Assembly (NCBI RefSeq): GCF_018143015.1 | Contig: NC_054746.1 | Location: 28,361,129-28,425,128, forward strand | Origin: Lytechinus variegatus | Taxonomy: Eukaryota; Echinodermata; Echinoidea; Temnopleuroida; Toxopneustidae | Direction of reading: 5' to 3' | Length of the DNA stretch: 64,000 nt | Shown here: positions 13,101 to 26,712 of the stretch, piece after piece | Position numbering within the stretch: the first letter of the stretch is position 1 | Layout of the letters: every line of letters begins with the position of its first letter | Notes under the pieces: generated by a model | What the model saw: only the letters and a program-made list of their open reading frames with translations | Told to the model about the DNA's origin: nothing | The model's database searches: none | Position numbers and translations under genes: made by a program

Positions 13101-16100
13101 AAAAACCACCAACATTTACCCTCAGATATATTGGTTTTCTGGATCACACAATACAATAAAACGGCTTAGTCCTGTGCTCGAAATAAGCATAGCGCCAACT
13201 GTCGTTGTAAACATTATAGTTGCCAAAATAAAATTCAAGAACCTTACATAATTTTGACAAAAGTCTCAATCGCCATTAAATTAAAAGCATGGTATTACAG
13301 AAATCAATTTTCGTGATTGTTGTGAAAGGTGACTGCGCCATCACTTGCTTTTTAATAAAAATTAGCCGATCATAAACATTTTGAGAATTAAAATTCATAT
13401 AGCGCCATCTATGGTCAAAACATTATAGTTCGAAGAATTGATGCATTAAATTGCGCGTTTCTGTTCTGATGATGTATCGCTTTACCTATGTTTGTCTAAT
13501 TTTTTCATTTTTTCTTTCTTTTTGCCGTTGTTGTTACCTTGTCTTGCTTCGTTTCTTATAAGAATAATGAGTATAATAAAAATATTTTTAGCGTGATAAG
13601 AATGAATATTGATAACCGGCTCGCTTGTGCGATATTTCTTTCTTGATGACCGTTCTCCCTTTCCCGCATCCATTCTCGAGACGAGCCCGTTCTACATGTA
13701 CATGTCAATCTACTTACCAGTCCATTCCAATTAGCTGTAGCCTGTGCAGCCTGTCCCTTTTGACTTAGATGAAAACAATCGGGAGCAAAATAAGAACTAT
13801 CCGGTGATCCATCCTAAAACAAACAAACAAAACAAAACAAAAGCAAGATTATCAGTTAATTGTTTATCAATGCTACATTGGCCAAAATACATTATTCTAC
13901 ATCATAATAACGTAATTCCGTTCAGAAAATTTATTTTTGAATGCACAATTTACAAAGTAATCTTATTTCAGTCTGTTTACAAGATCTATGTTCTCTTTGA
14001 ATTCAAAATCTTTCCCATCTTTTTTAATAAAAATGAATTATGGTTTAAAACTGTAACTTCTTTGGTCAACCTGTCAGGTAATGTTTTTCCCCTTTTCCGT
14101 TTCGAGTACTATAAATCCTGTATAAATCAATATGATATACGAATAAGATCTAATTCAAAGATTGACACTCTTGTCTATATTAGCATCATCTATCCATTTA
14201 TCTATTCATTATTCAGATATTCGTATTTATGTGTAAATAATACTTAATAATGCTTATTACTTCTACGGCGCTTTTCCTTTAAGGCCCAAAGCGCTTATAC
14301 AATAAAAATACTTAAGAATTATTAATTATATTACGCTAAAACTGTGAAACTACAAATCGCAAAAGAGGTTTCAATGAAAGAGCATTCAAATATGAAACAA
14401 CAAACAACGAAAGAGCTTTCAATTATCACTATACTTATTTATATATTAATTGATTATGATTATTTTATTGATTCATTCAATCATTCATTAATTCATTCGT
14501 TCGTGTATTCATCTTGCATCCTTTTATTCATTTATTATCTGTTTATTTTGTGCAATAAGTGCACTAACCAGCGTAACTTACCGCATGTTTGGGGATACTC
14601 GTCTCATGGAAGAAAGGCTGATAAACCACAGTGAAATCATCTTTATCATCAAACTTTCCACTTTCAATATGTTCTTGTACTATCCTCTGTATTGATGGTA
14701 ATGGTGTAGATTCAGAATAAAGAAGATAATAATTACACAACAACAAAAAATATTAACGTATGAATAATGGAAATTCAGATATGTAACGTATCTTAACATC
14801 ATTATGAATTATAATAATTATTAATGTACCGCAATCTTTTATTACCCCGGTAAGCATTGCCATAGTTCGAGCTTCCGCTTCAAGCGCTGGAAGAATACCG
14901 GGTACTCCATTCACCTCACCTGGGTCGGGCGCAGCACAATATGGATAAATCAGTTTGAATCTGTTGGGTTGTTTATTAGTAAAAATCAATATTATAGTGT
15001 TATAGCTTAGGAACTGCCACAAATATGGAATCACCCAACTGAAAATATATTTATTAAATAATTAGCAGAAGATATACAAGTGTAACTTATTTTATAAACA
15101 TAAATAAGTGTAAACAAAATGTATAATGGGATGAAGTAGATGCAATGATAAATAAAAAGAATTAATGAATAAATAACAAAAAGAATTAATCAATTTATAA
15201 ATAAAAATAATGAATGAATAAATAAAATTTAATAAATAAATGCAAAAATACCTTTGAACGAATGACAAAAATAATTTCACCTGATATTCTTTTGCTCGTT
15301 CGTATATGGCTTCTTTGCCTCCATCTTTGTGCAAACAACTGCATACAATTCTGTACCAAAAGAGACAAACTTAGTTCGAACTTTAGACTACTTATTGATA
15401 GTAAAATAGATGAATAATTAGAGCAAATCAATAGGGGTTAAGATGTAAATATTATAAATCTTTAAAAAAAAGGTTCAAATCTGGATGTAAAATGTCATTC
15501 TTTTCTAAATATCGCATGTTAACAAAGGTTTGTTACACTCATTATTTTTTTCAAATACTTTAAGATGTAAATTAATATGATCATGTCTGACTCTAATTTA
15601 TGTAAATAATGCTTTCCTCTGTTGAAAATATTTTGCATCTTTTGGGGGACTGTGATTTTATTCAAAACTGTTAGGTGCATTTGAATAAAACGATATATAT
15701 TTTTACTTTGATTTTCTCAACAAAACGCAGGAAACTTGGTTTACCCCTTATATTTTTTCAAGAATCCATTAAAGTTATATTGTTACAACGGAATTCTTCG
15801 AAACAATTTCAAACATCTATTGTACAGCTGTCCTTGCTGTTGTAATATAGTTTATTTTATAATGATTGGATTAAAAAAAATCTGTTTATAGCAAAATTTT
15901 ATTTAGGTGCACTCAGTTTATCCGTGTAATATCCAAATATCTATATTAATTATCAGTTGCTAATCCTCTTAGATTTTAAAAGGGGGAATAGAGAGGTTTT
16001 GAGACCATGAGAATACTTACGAATGAACAAGATCACATTTAAGACTACCGTCTAATTCCGGTAAGATATAGGCGTTTAGGACTCCCACAAGATTCACTAT

Positions 16101-19100
16101 TGCTCGCGGGACCTGTGTCAACAAAAAAATAAAATGACGATTCATTGACGATCTATTTTCCTACATTATCCAAACAGTTTATGCTTAATATTTCATCAAT
16201 CATATTGTGTACTGAAATTTGCTTTTATTCTGACAAGCAATGAACCATTTTGATTGGTCTATTGAATGTTCATAACGCAATATATTTGATCGGACTGAGT
16301 CGGTTTTAGTTGTATGATAGCGGTGTCACATTTTCAAAATGAACTCAATTGTATATACCTCATCATGCAAGATACGCAATGTTTCATCGATGAAAGCTAG
16401 ATACTCCTGAGGCTCTGATGTTTCTTTTCTGCATCCGCTACAGAGGTCGTTACCTCCTATGAACAGAGTAATAAACTTCCAATCATTCTCCATATCGACG
16501 TCGGAATGGGCTCGGAGATCGTCGATTAGCTTACGTGCCTGCTTCGGTAAGCCCCTGAAGAAAGAAAAGAGGAATGCGATGTTGGACACATAATTACCCT
16601 CATAGTGCAATTTTACCCAATATTCTTTAGAGTGTAAATACTAAAATATTATCAATAATACTACTACTAATGATAATATCATTAATACTACTAATAATAG
16701 TAATGATAATTTACTTTGCTTTAGCCCCGACGACAGCATGGTTGAATGATTTTGACTTGGGTTGAGTAAAGACGATTCCTTCACCCGTAGAATAACCAAG
16801 AATATCAGGATTATATTTCCTCAGGATATCTATGAAGAAGAAACAAACAAACTCAATTTAGAACGTTCAATCTAGAGCATGATAAGTAAGTTGATTTGGA
16901 GAATGAATTGGGGTATACCCAATAATACAGTGGCATAATCAGGGGGGGCACACGTGCCTTCTTTGTGCCCCCAATCAAATAAAGTGGAAAATAAGAAGAA
17001 AATAGTGAGCGAAGGTGGGGGGGCATTAGAATTATATAGAAAGTGGTCAATCGGACCATCTTCTCTCATATTTGTTTTGCTCTCACAATGGTCTAATTTT
17101 GGAGAGACGTCTTGTTTGTTGAATATTTATTATGGAGATCCACCCGCCTGGACAGACACTGCAGGATGGTAAAAAAAGCATTGCTGGACCAGAAATGAGA
17201 AAAAAAATCGACGGGCATGTTACATTATTATGTTGAACAATGATAGAATAACTTTTTGTTAACACCACTGGTATACCTTAGTGTGCGTGGCAACGGTACA
17301 TCGAATATCATAGAGGAAATATCGATTAGGACAACTCCCCAGAGGACACCCATGAGATTGACCTATGTCGTTATTATCCACCCAAATTATTAACAATTTT
17401 AATAAATCGTGGAATTATATAACATAAAAATATAAATGAATCTTTAATTTAACATGAATAATGTGGAACCAAAAAAAGCTAAAGTGATCTTGGCTACTTA
17501 CTAGGCAGTGTACCAACGGAAGATAAACTTTTGTCACCCCCAATGCTAGTTTAGGAGAGAAGAAAGAATTTTTAAATGGTCGAAAACAAAACGCCTTTTG
17601 CCTCGATGGTTTCTACTGTCCTGCTATGCCATCCGATCTGCTATTCATAGCAGATCGCCAAAATTGTGACGTCTAATTACAAGAAGTAAATGTTTGTCCC
17701 ATGTTATACAGGCAAGTATCAACATATTAATTCAGATCTATGTTTCAATTCTATTTCAATTATTTCCAATTACTAGTAAAATAAAGTTCCTGTTCAAATG
17801 TGAACGTTAAAATCTCCATTTATTCTGAGTTATCAAATCATGTTAACCCATTACAAAAAAAGGCTAACTTAAACAAAACACGATGTTTTATTTTTCTTCC
17901 GTTTGCGTTCACTGTTGTGATAGTTGCGAAATACAGAAGTTCCCTTTTTTTAACTATAAGTCATAAACAAACAGTCGAACTTTCAATTGACCATTCGGAA
18001 GGAATTTTCAAATTCCCGTATTTCATCATCTAAATCAATATGATTTATTTATATCAAGAATAACAAAAATATGATAGATGACGTATATAGGCCTACCTCG
18101 CTGATACACCCCAATAGTTGAGCATCACAGGTAAAAATATAGGAGCTCCAGCGGCATATGCAGTCTGAAATAAAGTAAAATACAAAATATGTATCTAAAA
18201 AACGTCATCATCATTGTCATCATCGTTGCCGTCGCCATTGTCTTGGTCGTTGTTATCATGCACCATCATCATCATCATTAGCAGCGTCATCATTATCATA
18301 CCCACCATCGTTGTCATCGTCGGCCGTAGTCGCCGCTGTCATTATCATCATCATCATCGTGATTATCAAATCAACTTCTTCTTCATCATCATCATCGTCG
18401 TCGTCATCATCACCATTATCATCAAGAACATCACGATGATTTGTATTTTGGATTATATCGTATTGTTTCATAAATAATCTTTGTAAGCAGCATTGTGTGA
18501 TTATATGAGTAGCATGATTAAGAAACATGAATGATTTATCTAAATATACTTACTGAAAGAGAATCTCCTATACCAGCTACCACATCGATATCACCTGGTC
18601 GGAGCTTGTGGACTGTATCAAACATAACATAAACATCTTATTTATTTATTTATTTATTCATTCATTCATTTATGTATTTATTTATTCATGTATGTTTTTA
18701 TTCATTTATTTATTTATACAATAACAATAAAATACAATTGTTCTAACAATACTAAATGACTAAAATAACAATCTGATCACATTATGCAATTTTAAGATTA
18801 GTTCAGTATAAAAAAAATAACTAAGTAAATATAATATGGTTCCCTCCATTTCCATCTTAATTTAATTTCTATTGAAAAATAGTATACATATTTAAAACCT
18901 ACAATGTGTTGCCCAAATTGCCTAAGTGTTTTTTTTTTCACAACATGTGTATCATTAATTTTATTTTTTGCAACGGATACAAATATTTATGTTTATATAT
19001 GGTATACAATTTGTTTTTGTTTCATGGAAGTGAAATAAATAAATTTGAATTTGAATTGAAAAGGATAACTAAAAGGGGTACTCCAGGCTGACATTACTAA

Positions 19101-22100
19101 TGATTTGAACAGATAAAGAAAAATAGACAAACAAAATGCTGAAAATTTGATCAAAATCAGATAAGGAATGACGAAGTTGTGACATTTTAAAAATGTACAT
19201 TACTTCGGTAGCGTTCTGTGCATGTCTTCATGAATATTCACTGAGCAAACCGATTATGTGCACTTATTATTTTGTATTTTATTATATGAGATAATGTTTA
19301 TTCAATTTTTTCCCCAGAACTAACAAATTTGAATTGACAACTGATTTAATGCAATAGATATTCATTGCTGCAACCATTTTCATCATAAGCATGATAAGGG
19401 AGACATACCATTCACACTTGTATGAATAAGAAATTATTGTGATTTCATGTTATAACACAAGAAAAGGGAAATGAATATTCATGACGATATGCATAACTGT
19501 TTTCATAATGATATATATTGCCAAACTTTAAAGTTTAATAATTTCGTTATTTGTTATCGGATTTTGATGAAATTTTCAGCATTTTGCTCGGTAAATTTTA
19601 CTCGATTTATTTAGAAAAGGATATTTTCAGTCCGGAGAACCCCTTTAATTTCTGAATTGTAGCATCAATGATCATGCAGTAAATATCTGAAATCTGTCAT
19701 AATTATTTGTTATTCCAGTCAGGGTAGCAACTTGTCTATGCCCCATTTTGATAATGAAGCCGATTGAGCTCGAATTTCTGAGTTTTCTTTTAAATATTTA
19801 CTACAAACCTGATGTAGGTTTCTCTGGTGAAACAGACGATGGACAGTCGAATTCCATTCCGACCTGAAAGTCATCAGAATCAACAGAAAGGACATGATAT
19901 GACATTTTGCTAGAAATTTTAATTTCAAGTTTGTATTATTCTAATGATTTAAGATTATAAGCACTATTATAGCTGTGAGATGAACACCGCTAACCTACTC
20001 CACCCCACAGAGAAATGTGAAATTTACCATAATCTTTGCATTCGACAGCCAATATTTTAGATATCCGGAAATTGAATGAAATAAAATTCTATTTTTTATT
20101 TTAGGTCAGTATAATCTGTATCTGTTGAATTCGCCTCGCTTTGTCATGTGATATCTACCACTCAGTTTGTTTGTTTTTTCTTATTCCTTGTACGTGTTCA
20201 TATTCATGCAAAGATAACTCCTTCATGACATTTTTGATTTATGAGACACGATTACGAAGTTTGTTCTACGAATTACCCGTTAAAGGAAAAGTCCATCCAG
20301 TTAAAAAGTTATTTTCAATAAAAAGAGAAAATCCAACAAGTATAACGCTGAAAATGTCATCAAAATCGAATGCAAGATGAGAAAGTTATGACATTCTAAA
20401 GTTTTGTTTAATTTCTCTAATCAGTTATGCACATTCTGATCGGTATGCAAATGAGGAGACTCATGACACCATCCACTCACTATTTCTTTTGTATTTTATT
20501 AAATTAAGTATTCTAATTTTATCCTCATTTTCAGTGAAACAATGATTAATTCCTCCCTGAACTTGTGGAATTAGCATTGTTTTATACTACATGGTTCATT
20601 CAAGTTGGTCCTTATTGTTAAATCTAAAAAAAAATGAAATAATGTATATATAATTTAAACAATAAAAACAAAAGAAATAGTGAGTGAGGGATGTCATCGT
20701 CTGCCTCATTTTCATGTCACTGAGATGTGCACATCACCATGATCACTGTTTTGTGAAAATTAAGCGAAACTCTAAAATGTCATAACTTTCAGATTTTACA
20801 TCCGATTTCAATGAAATTTTCAGTGTTATGCTAGTTTAATATTTCCCTATTTATTCATATCAACATTTTGCTAGGTCAACGATTCAGTGCTTTCTAAGCC
20901 CTCTTTATTGTTGGGTATCAAGCCCAGACATTATGACCCTTCAGGTGACAATCGGGAAATAGCAATGCATATAATTACGTAACCTTAGGACGATTAATGA
21001 TAGTATACAAATAGCAAAGTGGAGAAGATCGTAACTCGGTACCGGTGTTTTGGAGGTATTTTGGGGGTGTTTCTACCAAAGTCCAAAATATTGAAAATAC
21101 TATATATACTCCCTCATCTAGTTCTGTTTACTTATCACTCGATATATCATGTAGCAGAGTATTGTTTATTTTGATACTTCAGTCACACCGCAACGACGAC
21201 AATAAATTGTTCGACAGGTGACCGGGGAATCGTCTAGCGACAGTTTATTCTGTAATGATGCGGTTTAGACACGATTGCACTCCAAGAATGCTCTGACAAG
21301 GAAATCTCTTTTCGGACATTAAACTTTTTAAAAAAGCAAATAAAACTTGTAGAAATGGTAGTTGACTCGTGGTCCGGTAGTTTATTTGTCGTCAGAGTAT
21401 ATAGCGCAAGAGTACTTCTCGCAAGTGTTATCATGGTGATTATTGACATTATTCACGTCGCGTACAATGTTCACCTTTTATGATGTTGAGGAACAATAAA
21501 ATAAATCGACATTAAAAAGAATGTTGATGTCTCGCCGGAAGAAAACAACAAACTAACTATACCTAACTAAAAGATTGGTATCGAGAAGATTCACCTGACA
21601 TATCAACAGCTTTCATCCAGAACATAAAGGGGTGAAGTGGGAGTAGCTCTTAACTACATATATTGCTGTATATACTCGAGTGCGACCACATGGTTTCGAA
21701 GCTCTTATCATGCTTATATACGCCTTTTGTAGTTAAATAGAATCTTATTTGCGAGGGGTATTCCCTCGTATATTCTAGATATTTGTCCCGAAACATGCTG
21801 AACGAGGCGTTAAAAATCAATTTAATTGAAAACCAAGTACATAGAGGGAAAGATACCCTGCATCTCGTCTAAAATATTAATCTTAAGGGTTTTTCGAATT
21901 GAACTCGAGATTTGATGTTTTCCGAATTATCTCTCACCGACTTTCGTCATATTTTTGTAAAAAGAAAGGGGAAAGGTGGCACGCTTGACATGTTTAAACA
22001 TAAAACGATGACGTTATATGTTTCGATTCACTCTAGAAACTAATGACGTTCAGGATAGTCTTAAGAAACAGCTTTTGAAACAACTACTAACAATAATATC

Positions 22101-25100
22101 AGCTCAAGTGCTCCTGTCTTTTCCCTTATTGTGAAGAAAACAATAAGACTATGTATATCATAGGCTCAAGTGCATAATGTTTTGGGGTCTTCTTATAACT
22201 GAAGGACACTTTTTTAAGTGGTTACGAAAATGTTTTTATTCATGAAAAATGTTAACTGAATGATATACTGCACCTAGTTTCAGTTTATTCTTTTTTTTAA
22301 AGACAAGTCAGTGATCAACAGTGAAGACTTACAAAATAAACAGATGTTTTAAACAAATCTTTATTAAGATCAAATATTATTATACTGAACAAATTAGGAT
22401 GTTTCTTTTTTTAATTCAATTCTCTTTTCCAGTTTATATTAACGTTATCATATTTTTACATAGCAAATCCATACGGAATGTACTGGCTCTTGATTCATTA
22501 TCCTGAACCGACCAAAACATATTTACAATAGAGGATGAGATACAGATGTCTGGTAATGAGAAAACTAGACCGAGGGTGGTTGAAATCAAAGATGATTGTT
22601 TTAAAAGAAATGCATGTTTATTGAATTATAAAGTTTACACTATTTAAAATCTAAAACAAGGTAGTTATGAGAGCGATTATTAGACTTTGATTTAGGGGAA
22701 AAAAGTGGAAAAGAAAAGGAAAAGATTTATGATTATGTCCTCTGTCAGCATCGTTTTTCTGGTGATTTAATTGACATGTTATGTAATCAAATCACATATA
22801 AAACATGTTTAATTAGTATCCCTTTGTGTACAAACAATCTAGCATCACGTGAGCTAAACACACGTTGTGGTGTTATCGACAGAATCAATTGTGAAAAACA
22901 TAACAGTAAGAAAGTCGTACAGGAAAGTTTTGCATTGAAAATCTTATGCATTACTGGCTTTGCTGAGTTATTTTGTTTATAACAAAGCTTTGCTTTCATC
23001 GTTTGCATATACAGTATATCGTTATGAAGCAAAAGATGCTTTTTTATTGTCATTATGATGATGATGATGATGATAATGATTATCATTATTATTATCATAA
23101 TTATTGTTATTATTATAATTATTACCATTATTATCATTATTATCATAATTATTGTTATTATTATAATTATTACCATTATTATCATTATTATTATTATTAT
23201 CATTTCTATTATTATTATTATCATTACTATTATTATTTTTATCATTACCATTATTATTAATATTGTTGTTGTTGTTGATATTATTATCATCATCATTATC
23301 AATATTATCATAATTGCCATTTTCATCTTCTTTTATACATCGATTCTCATTTTGTATATTCCTTCTTGAACTGATATGTATATTTTTAGGTTTGATCTTT
23401 GTATGTTTGTTCATCGATACGAGGCTGATACCCTAGATTGTCAACTTGTCAAAGTTCCATCGTAATCTCACCCATCAAATTTGTTTTCATTTACTTTAAA
23501 GACCCTAATCACAAAATGCAAAAACGAAGACGAACATAAATACATAGCATATGAAGGCATTTTTTGGTGGTAATTCTTAGGCGAAATACAAGTTATGAAC
23601 GCAAATGGCAGTATACTTTCCTCTTACAGATCTATAGCAACTGTCCATTATACTGTGAATCCATACCAAAATAGTGATACAAAGATTGCAACTGAATATA
23701 AATCATATCTGCATCCTGCATAATGCATAATTTATAATACCGTTGGTGAATGTGACGGGACAAACGTTATTATAATGCTGAGGCAATTTGTATATACGAA
23801 GCTATATTTCAAAACTACAAGTCCGGTGTTTTTATTCATAGTGTCTTCCATAGTTCAAGCACCATGAGCGTTAAAAAATATATCCAAATCATTTATTGAT
23901 AGTTGGAGACTTAGTAGGATTTAACATTTGACCTACTTCATTTAGTGATGTACTGATGTAAAAGATTGGTATAACGCCAGCACCAAAAGGTCAACATCGA
24001 ACTTGAAATTGCCCATTGTTTTATACTTTATAAGTTATCAGTGTGAGATAATTATAATCACGCAACCGTTAAACAAATTTAGAAACACTCAATAATCATG
24101 TCATGTGAACTTGATTAGGTCTTGAACTTGTTCTTATCACTGAAGATATTTCAATCAATTAGCCTCCTCAGATAAAGACTCTGTAGGTTTGATTTCGGCA
24201 ATCAAAATGAAAATATTATACACGACGTCCTCCATTAATGTTCTGTTTTTGTTTTTTTCATGTCTATCAATAAGTCATTTTTTTTTAGATTTAATACGAT
24301 TTGCCAAGAATCAACAGAGGTGGAACCTGGTGACGTGGATTCCATTTTACGGGTGACATGATGATTAAAATTAAAAAACTTTTCAAATTCCCCAATTTCC
24401 CCCAAGCTCTTTAAACAAACCAGCCTTCAATTTCAGTGAGGTATGGTACCCTTAAGTTAAAACAATATTAATATCTACGGAGGCAAATCCCCCACCCCCA
24501 TTTATCAGTAGGCCTATAAGTACTGTTTTTGATGACCAAAAAGTTTTCGTTGGCATGAATTTATCTAATTGTCTTCAAACAAAATAATGACAAGCACAAA
24601 AAAGATAAATGGGGGAGAGGTGTTTTTTCTTTCCCATATAAACATTTATCAAAACATGATGACTACAGATACATTTCAAATAGTTCACATTCCATATTAG
24701 TACAGTTTTATAAATATAATGTTGAGGTACGATTATAATTCATATTACTGGTGAATGCCAGTGGAAGGGGCATTAATGGATAAAAAATATATATGTAAGA
24801 GGTTAAAGCTATGACCTTACCGATTCAATGTTATAGTCATCCCGCGTGGTTTCACTGACATGCCCAAGAAAGAGATGATAGTCGTCGTATACTTCATAAA
24901 GTCCCCGAAAATCATCTTCAATATCTTTGGGGGGATGGAGAAAAAAATATAAACAAAATACGAAAGTGTATCCTGACGCAAATGGAAATGTACATAAATT
25001 CTTTAGTTTCAATTAACAAGATTTATTATTAGTTTTGATAGCAATCCACATGTATAATCATAATTCATGGTAGGCACTGTGTGCATTGTGTTGATAGTAA

Positions 25101-26185
25101 AGCAAATTGTAGCCAATCCAAAGGGGAAGGCCCCTGCTCCTCGTGATGCTTATGTGTTTTCTTTGGAAGAAAGTGTATTGGGTGATGTGGATCCCCTCTC
25201 ACATGATTATCTGAAACTTTCATTTCTTCTTCTTTTTCTCTTTTTTTACTGATATTTTAGCGAAAATGCGGTCGAAAATGATAAGTTAATTTTCAAATAT
25301 TTGTCAAACGAAATTGAACAGTTACGACTCCCCCATGCACGGACCCCCTACATTTACAAAATTCTCGATCAACTGCTGTTTCCTCTAGTTAATCAGATCG
25401 CTCACATTGAGTTGATGATTATTTTCAATTATTAAATTTTGCTCTCGGTATCATCTCAATTTTTCGTTCAGCTTATATCAAATTATATTATAATTTCAAA
25501 TAAATATGTTATATCACCTTAAGCTTAACTATTAATATACGTGCGATGATATGAATATAAAACCGGACCTTCTGATGCATAAGATTCTATTCCTCCTCCT
25601 CCCCCTTCTTCTTCTTCTTCTCTTTCTCCTTCTCTTTCTCCTTCTCCTCCGCCCTCCCCCTAATTCTTCTTCTTCACGTACTCAGCCACGCTTTTCACTT
25701 TTTTTTAATAAAATGTAATTATCATATCATTATTCCTATACATGTTAGTACAACAAATAGTACAACACACTAGTCATGTGTTCAAACACATCATTATTAT
25801 TATGGTAATAATTTTCACATGTCATTGTTTATCCCACTGTTAAACGGTAAACAAAATATAAGCGGCGTCCGTGGAACAGAATTCACTCAAACCAAAACAA
25901 ATAAATTTACTAGCATTATGTCTCCAAAACATAATGTCGAATATCAAGATCTTGATCAGGGATACTTATGATTTTTTGTTTATCAAGTCTTTGATTACAG
26001 TCAGGGGAAATTGTCATCGCAATAAAAACAGGCGAATATGTATTATAGTGATTGATTCTACCTGATAAACCATAACGCTTTTGTGTAAGCAATAATAATA
26101 ATAAATAAGTTATCGAAGGATATTACCTACCTCCGTTTACTATTGAAATAGCCGACATAAGAATCCACAGCCAGAGAGAAGCCAT
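6963..26185 (-). CDS. Phospholipase B1-like GDSL/SGNH lipase, membrane-anchored form (lipase gene 1), 14 exons
   Basis: Spliced by eye with GT/AG borders and continuous frame. Exons from the 5' end: 26131-26185, 24821-24924, 19809-19863, 18554-18612, 18097-18164, 17502-17545, 16715-16829, 16359-16554, 16021-16112, 15281-15350, 14582-14686, 13718-13813, 7641-7706, 6963-7193. The sum is 1356 nt, 451 residues plus TGA. Order of parts: signal peptide about 1-18; block I GDSLS with Ser89; SIGGDKSL about 114-121; Gly of block II about 162; block III GGND with Asn202; block V DCFH with Asp333 and His336; transmembrane segment about 413-435; short basic cytoplasmic tail. TLPNIL, LFIGGNDLC and VYQPFF match the repeats of vertebrate PLB1. 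PLB1 has about four such repeats; this gene has one, followed directly by the anchor. Expected role: phospholipase B/lysophospholipase or retinyl-ester-type hydrolase on the cell surface. Substrate is not readable from sequence. The start ATG opens the only signal peptide in frame. Confidence 0.93.
8205..13420. repeat. Degenerate ~1.1-kb array with paired AGATGGCGCTAT-like boxes, lipase gene 1 intron 12
   Basis: Similar blocks (CCCTCTAAATYCAAA-like, then the boxes, then a CGGTAAATGTTGAAT-like segment) begin near 8207, 9309 and 10349. Forward boxes at 8268, 8479, 9382, 9594, 10415 and 10623, with a decayed one near 11474. Reverse boxes at 12332, 12542, 13189 and 13399. Within each pair the spacing is 208-212 bp. 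Four boxes carry one or two changes. The array occupies most of a 6-kb intron. Confidence 0.8.
10662..10882. mobile_element. MITE-like element inside the array
   Basis: GGGCGTTGCAAGAAACTTGC at the left and ATTTACTTGCAACATCC at the right are imperfect inverted copies with internal TTGCAATC repeats. It interrupts one array unit. Confidence 0.6.
13718..13813 (-). CDS. Lipase gene 1 exon 12: Asp-His of the catalytic triad
   Basis: Encodes YFAPDCFHLSQKGQAAQ, the block V motif with the catalytic Asp333 and His336. 26 of 32 residues are identical to the matching exon of lipase gene 2. Flanked by TTTTAG and GTAAGT. Confidence 0.93.
14243..14315 (-). mobile_element. SINE-tail-like fragment
   Basis: A short copy with TGTATAAGCGCTTTGGGCCT on the minus strand, the style of SINE 3' parts here. 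In lipase gene 1 intron 11. Confidence 0.4.
14808..14960 (-). mobile_element. SINE body fragment, lipase gene 1 intron 10
   Basis: CTCACCTGGGTCGGGCGCAG and CCGGGTACTCCATT match the body of the tRNA-SINE at 4934-5217. The tRNA head is missing. Confidence 0.65.
16359..16554 (-). CDS. Lipase gene 1 exon 8: oxyanion-hole block
   Basis: The longest internal exon (196 nt), from KGLPKQARKL to LRILHDE. It carries NDWKFITLFIGGNDLCSGC. The Asn of GGND (residue 202) is the block III oxyanion residue, and DLCxxC is typical of PLB1. The equivalent exon in the second gene is also exactly 196 nt. Confidence 0.93.
18185..18430. repeat. (CAT)n-rich microsatellite
   Basis: Imperfect ATC/CAT triplets in lipase gene 1 intron 3/4 boundary region (just upstream in + coordinates of exon 4). 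The Asp-, His- or Ile-rich open frames it makes are not genes. Confidence 0.75.
18554..18612 (-). CDS. Lipase gene 1 exon 4: nucleophile block
   Basis: Encodes VHKLRPGDIDVVAGIGDSLS. GDSL carries the catalytic serine of SGNH hydrolases (Ser89). RPxDxxVVAALGDSLT is the form in vertebrate PLB1 repeats. CAG acceptor, GTAAGT donor; 59 nt, the same length as the equivalent exon of lipase gene 2. Confidence 0.92.
18638..18718. repeat. (TTTA/TTCA)n microsatellite
   Basis: Tetranucleotide run in lipase gene 1 intron 3. Confidence 0.75.
19071..19650. mobile_element. Foldback element, lipase gene 1 intron 3
   Basis: Starts AAAAGGGGTACTCCAGGCTG and ends CAGTCCGGAGAACCCCTTT, an inverted copy. Inward lie AAAATTTGATCAAAATCAGA and its complement TCGGATTTTGATGAAATTTT. 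Same plan as the elements at 20281, 32447 and 44968. Confidence 0.75.
20281..20880. mobile_element. Foldback element, lipase gene 1 intron 2
   Basis: Begins TAAAGGAAAAGTCCATCC. Arms contain ACTCACTATTTCTTTTGTAT and its complement AAACAAAAGAAATAGTGAGT, and the phrase GAAAATGTCATCAAAATCG with its inverse near the right end. Closely related to the copy at 32447-33057. Confidence 0.78.
20881..23040. other. Unique-looking intron 2 sequence
   Basis: AT-rich intron of lipase gene 1. I see no element ends, exon or RNA gene here. Confidence 0.35.
23053..23330. repeat. (ATT/ATC)n microsatellite
   Basis: About 280 bp of ATT, ATC and GTT triplets in lipase gene 1 intron 2. It gives long Ile-, Asn- or Tyr-rich open frames that are artefacts of the repeat. 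Confidence 0.9.
23420..24815. other. Intron 2 remainder, nothing recognised
   Basis: Between the triplet repeat and exon 2 of lipase gene 1. No element or exon supported. Confidence 0.35.
25588..25668. repeat. Polypyrimidine tract (TTC/CTCC)n
   Basis: About 80 bp of almost pure C and T in lipase gene 1 intron 1 (purine on the transcribed sense strand). Confidence 0.7.
26131..26185 (-). CDS. Lipase gene 1 exon 1: start codon and signal peptide
   Basis: The ATG sits in the context AGAGATGG and encodes MASLWLWILMSAISIVNG, a hydrophobic secretion leader. The exon ends in phase 1 before GTAGGT. The single G joins AT of the next exon to make Asp, giving NGDIEDDF. Confidence 0.85.
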
Positions 26186-26712
26186 CTCTAATTAATGTCT
26201 TTATTTTAACTGAGTTGACAACAAAAATTAATTACACGACAGCGAAACTAATAATTATGTGATTCGCTGGATCAACTCTCGAAGCGATCTGCCCAAGAGC
26301 AGGAAATCAATTTGTCTTATTCTTTGCGGCGAGAGGCAGACCTCGTTACACTAAGTGAACGATACCAGACCGATACCAAACAAGAACGAACTATCGTATC
26401 TGGAAATGTGTGTGGGTTTTTTTTATTATAACTTCCTCAAATTTTGATTTAACGATATGGTAAATTAAAAAAAAATCATGTTCAACTTGAAATATATTTA
26501 TAGACTATAAGTATGTTTGTCTTTTATAATTATATTCAGAGATATTTTGTAGAAGATGTTATTTTGTATTACTATTCCATTGTGATTTTAAACTAATCCA
26601 GAAATAATTACAGATTGATTCTGAGTTTACTTTTGGAATGATCATTGTAGATCGTTTTTGTATATGTGAATGATTTTTTTGTTATTCATTCATTATTTTC
26701 ACATGTTATGTA

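Noticed and set aside
23022..23414. Asn-, Ile- and Tyr-rich open frames
   Set aside because: Products of an ATT/ATC microsatellite in an intron.
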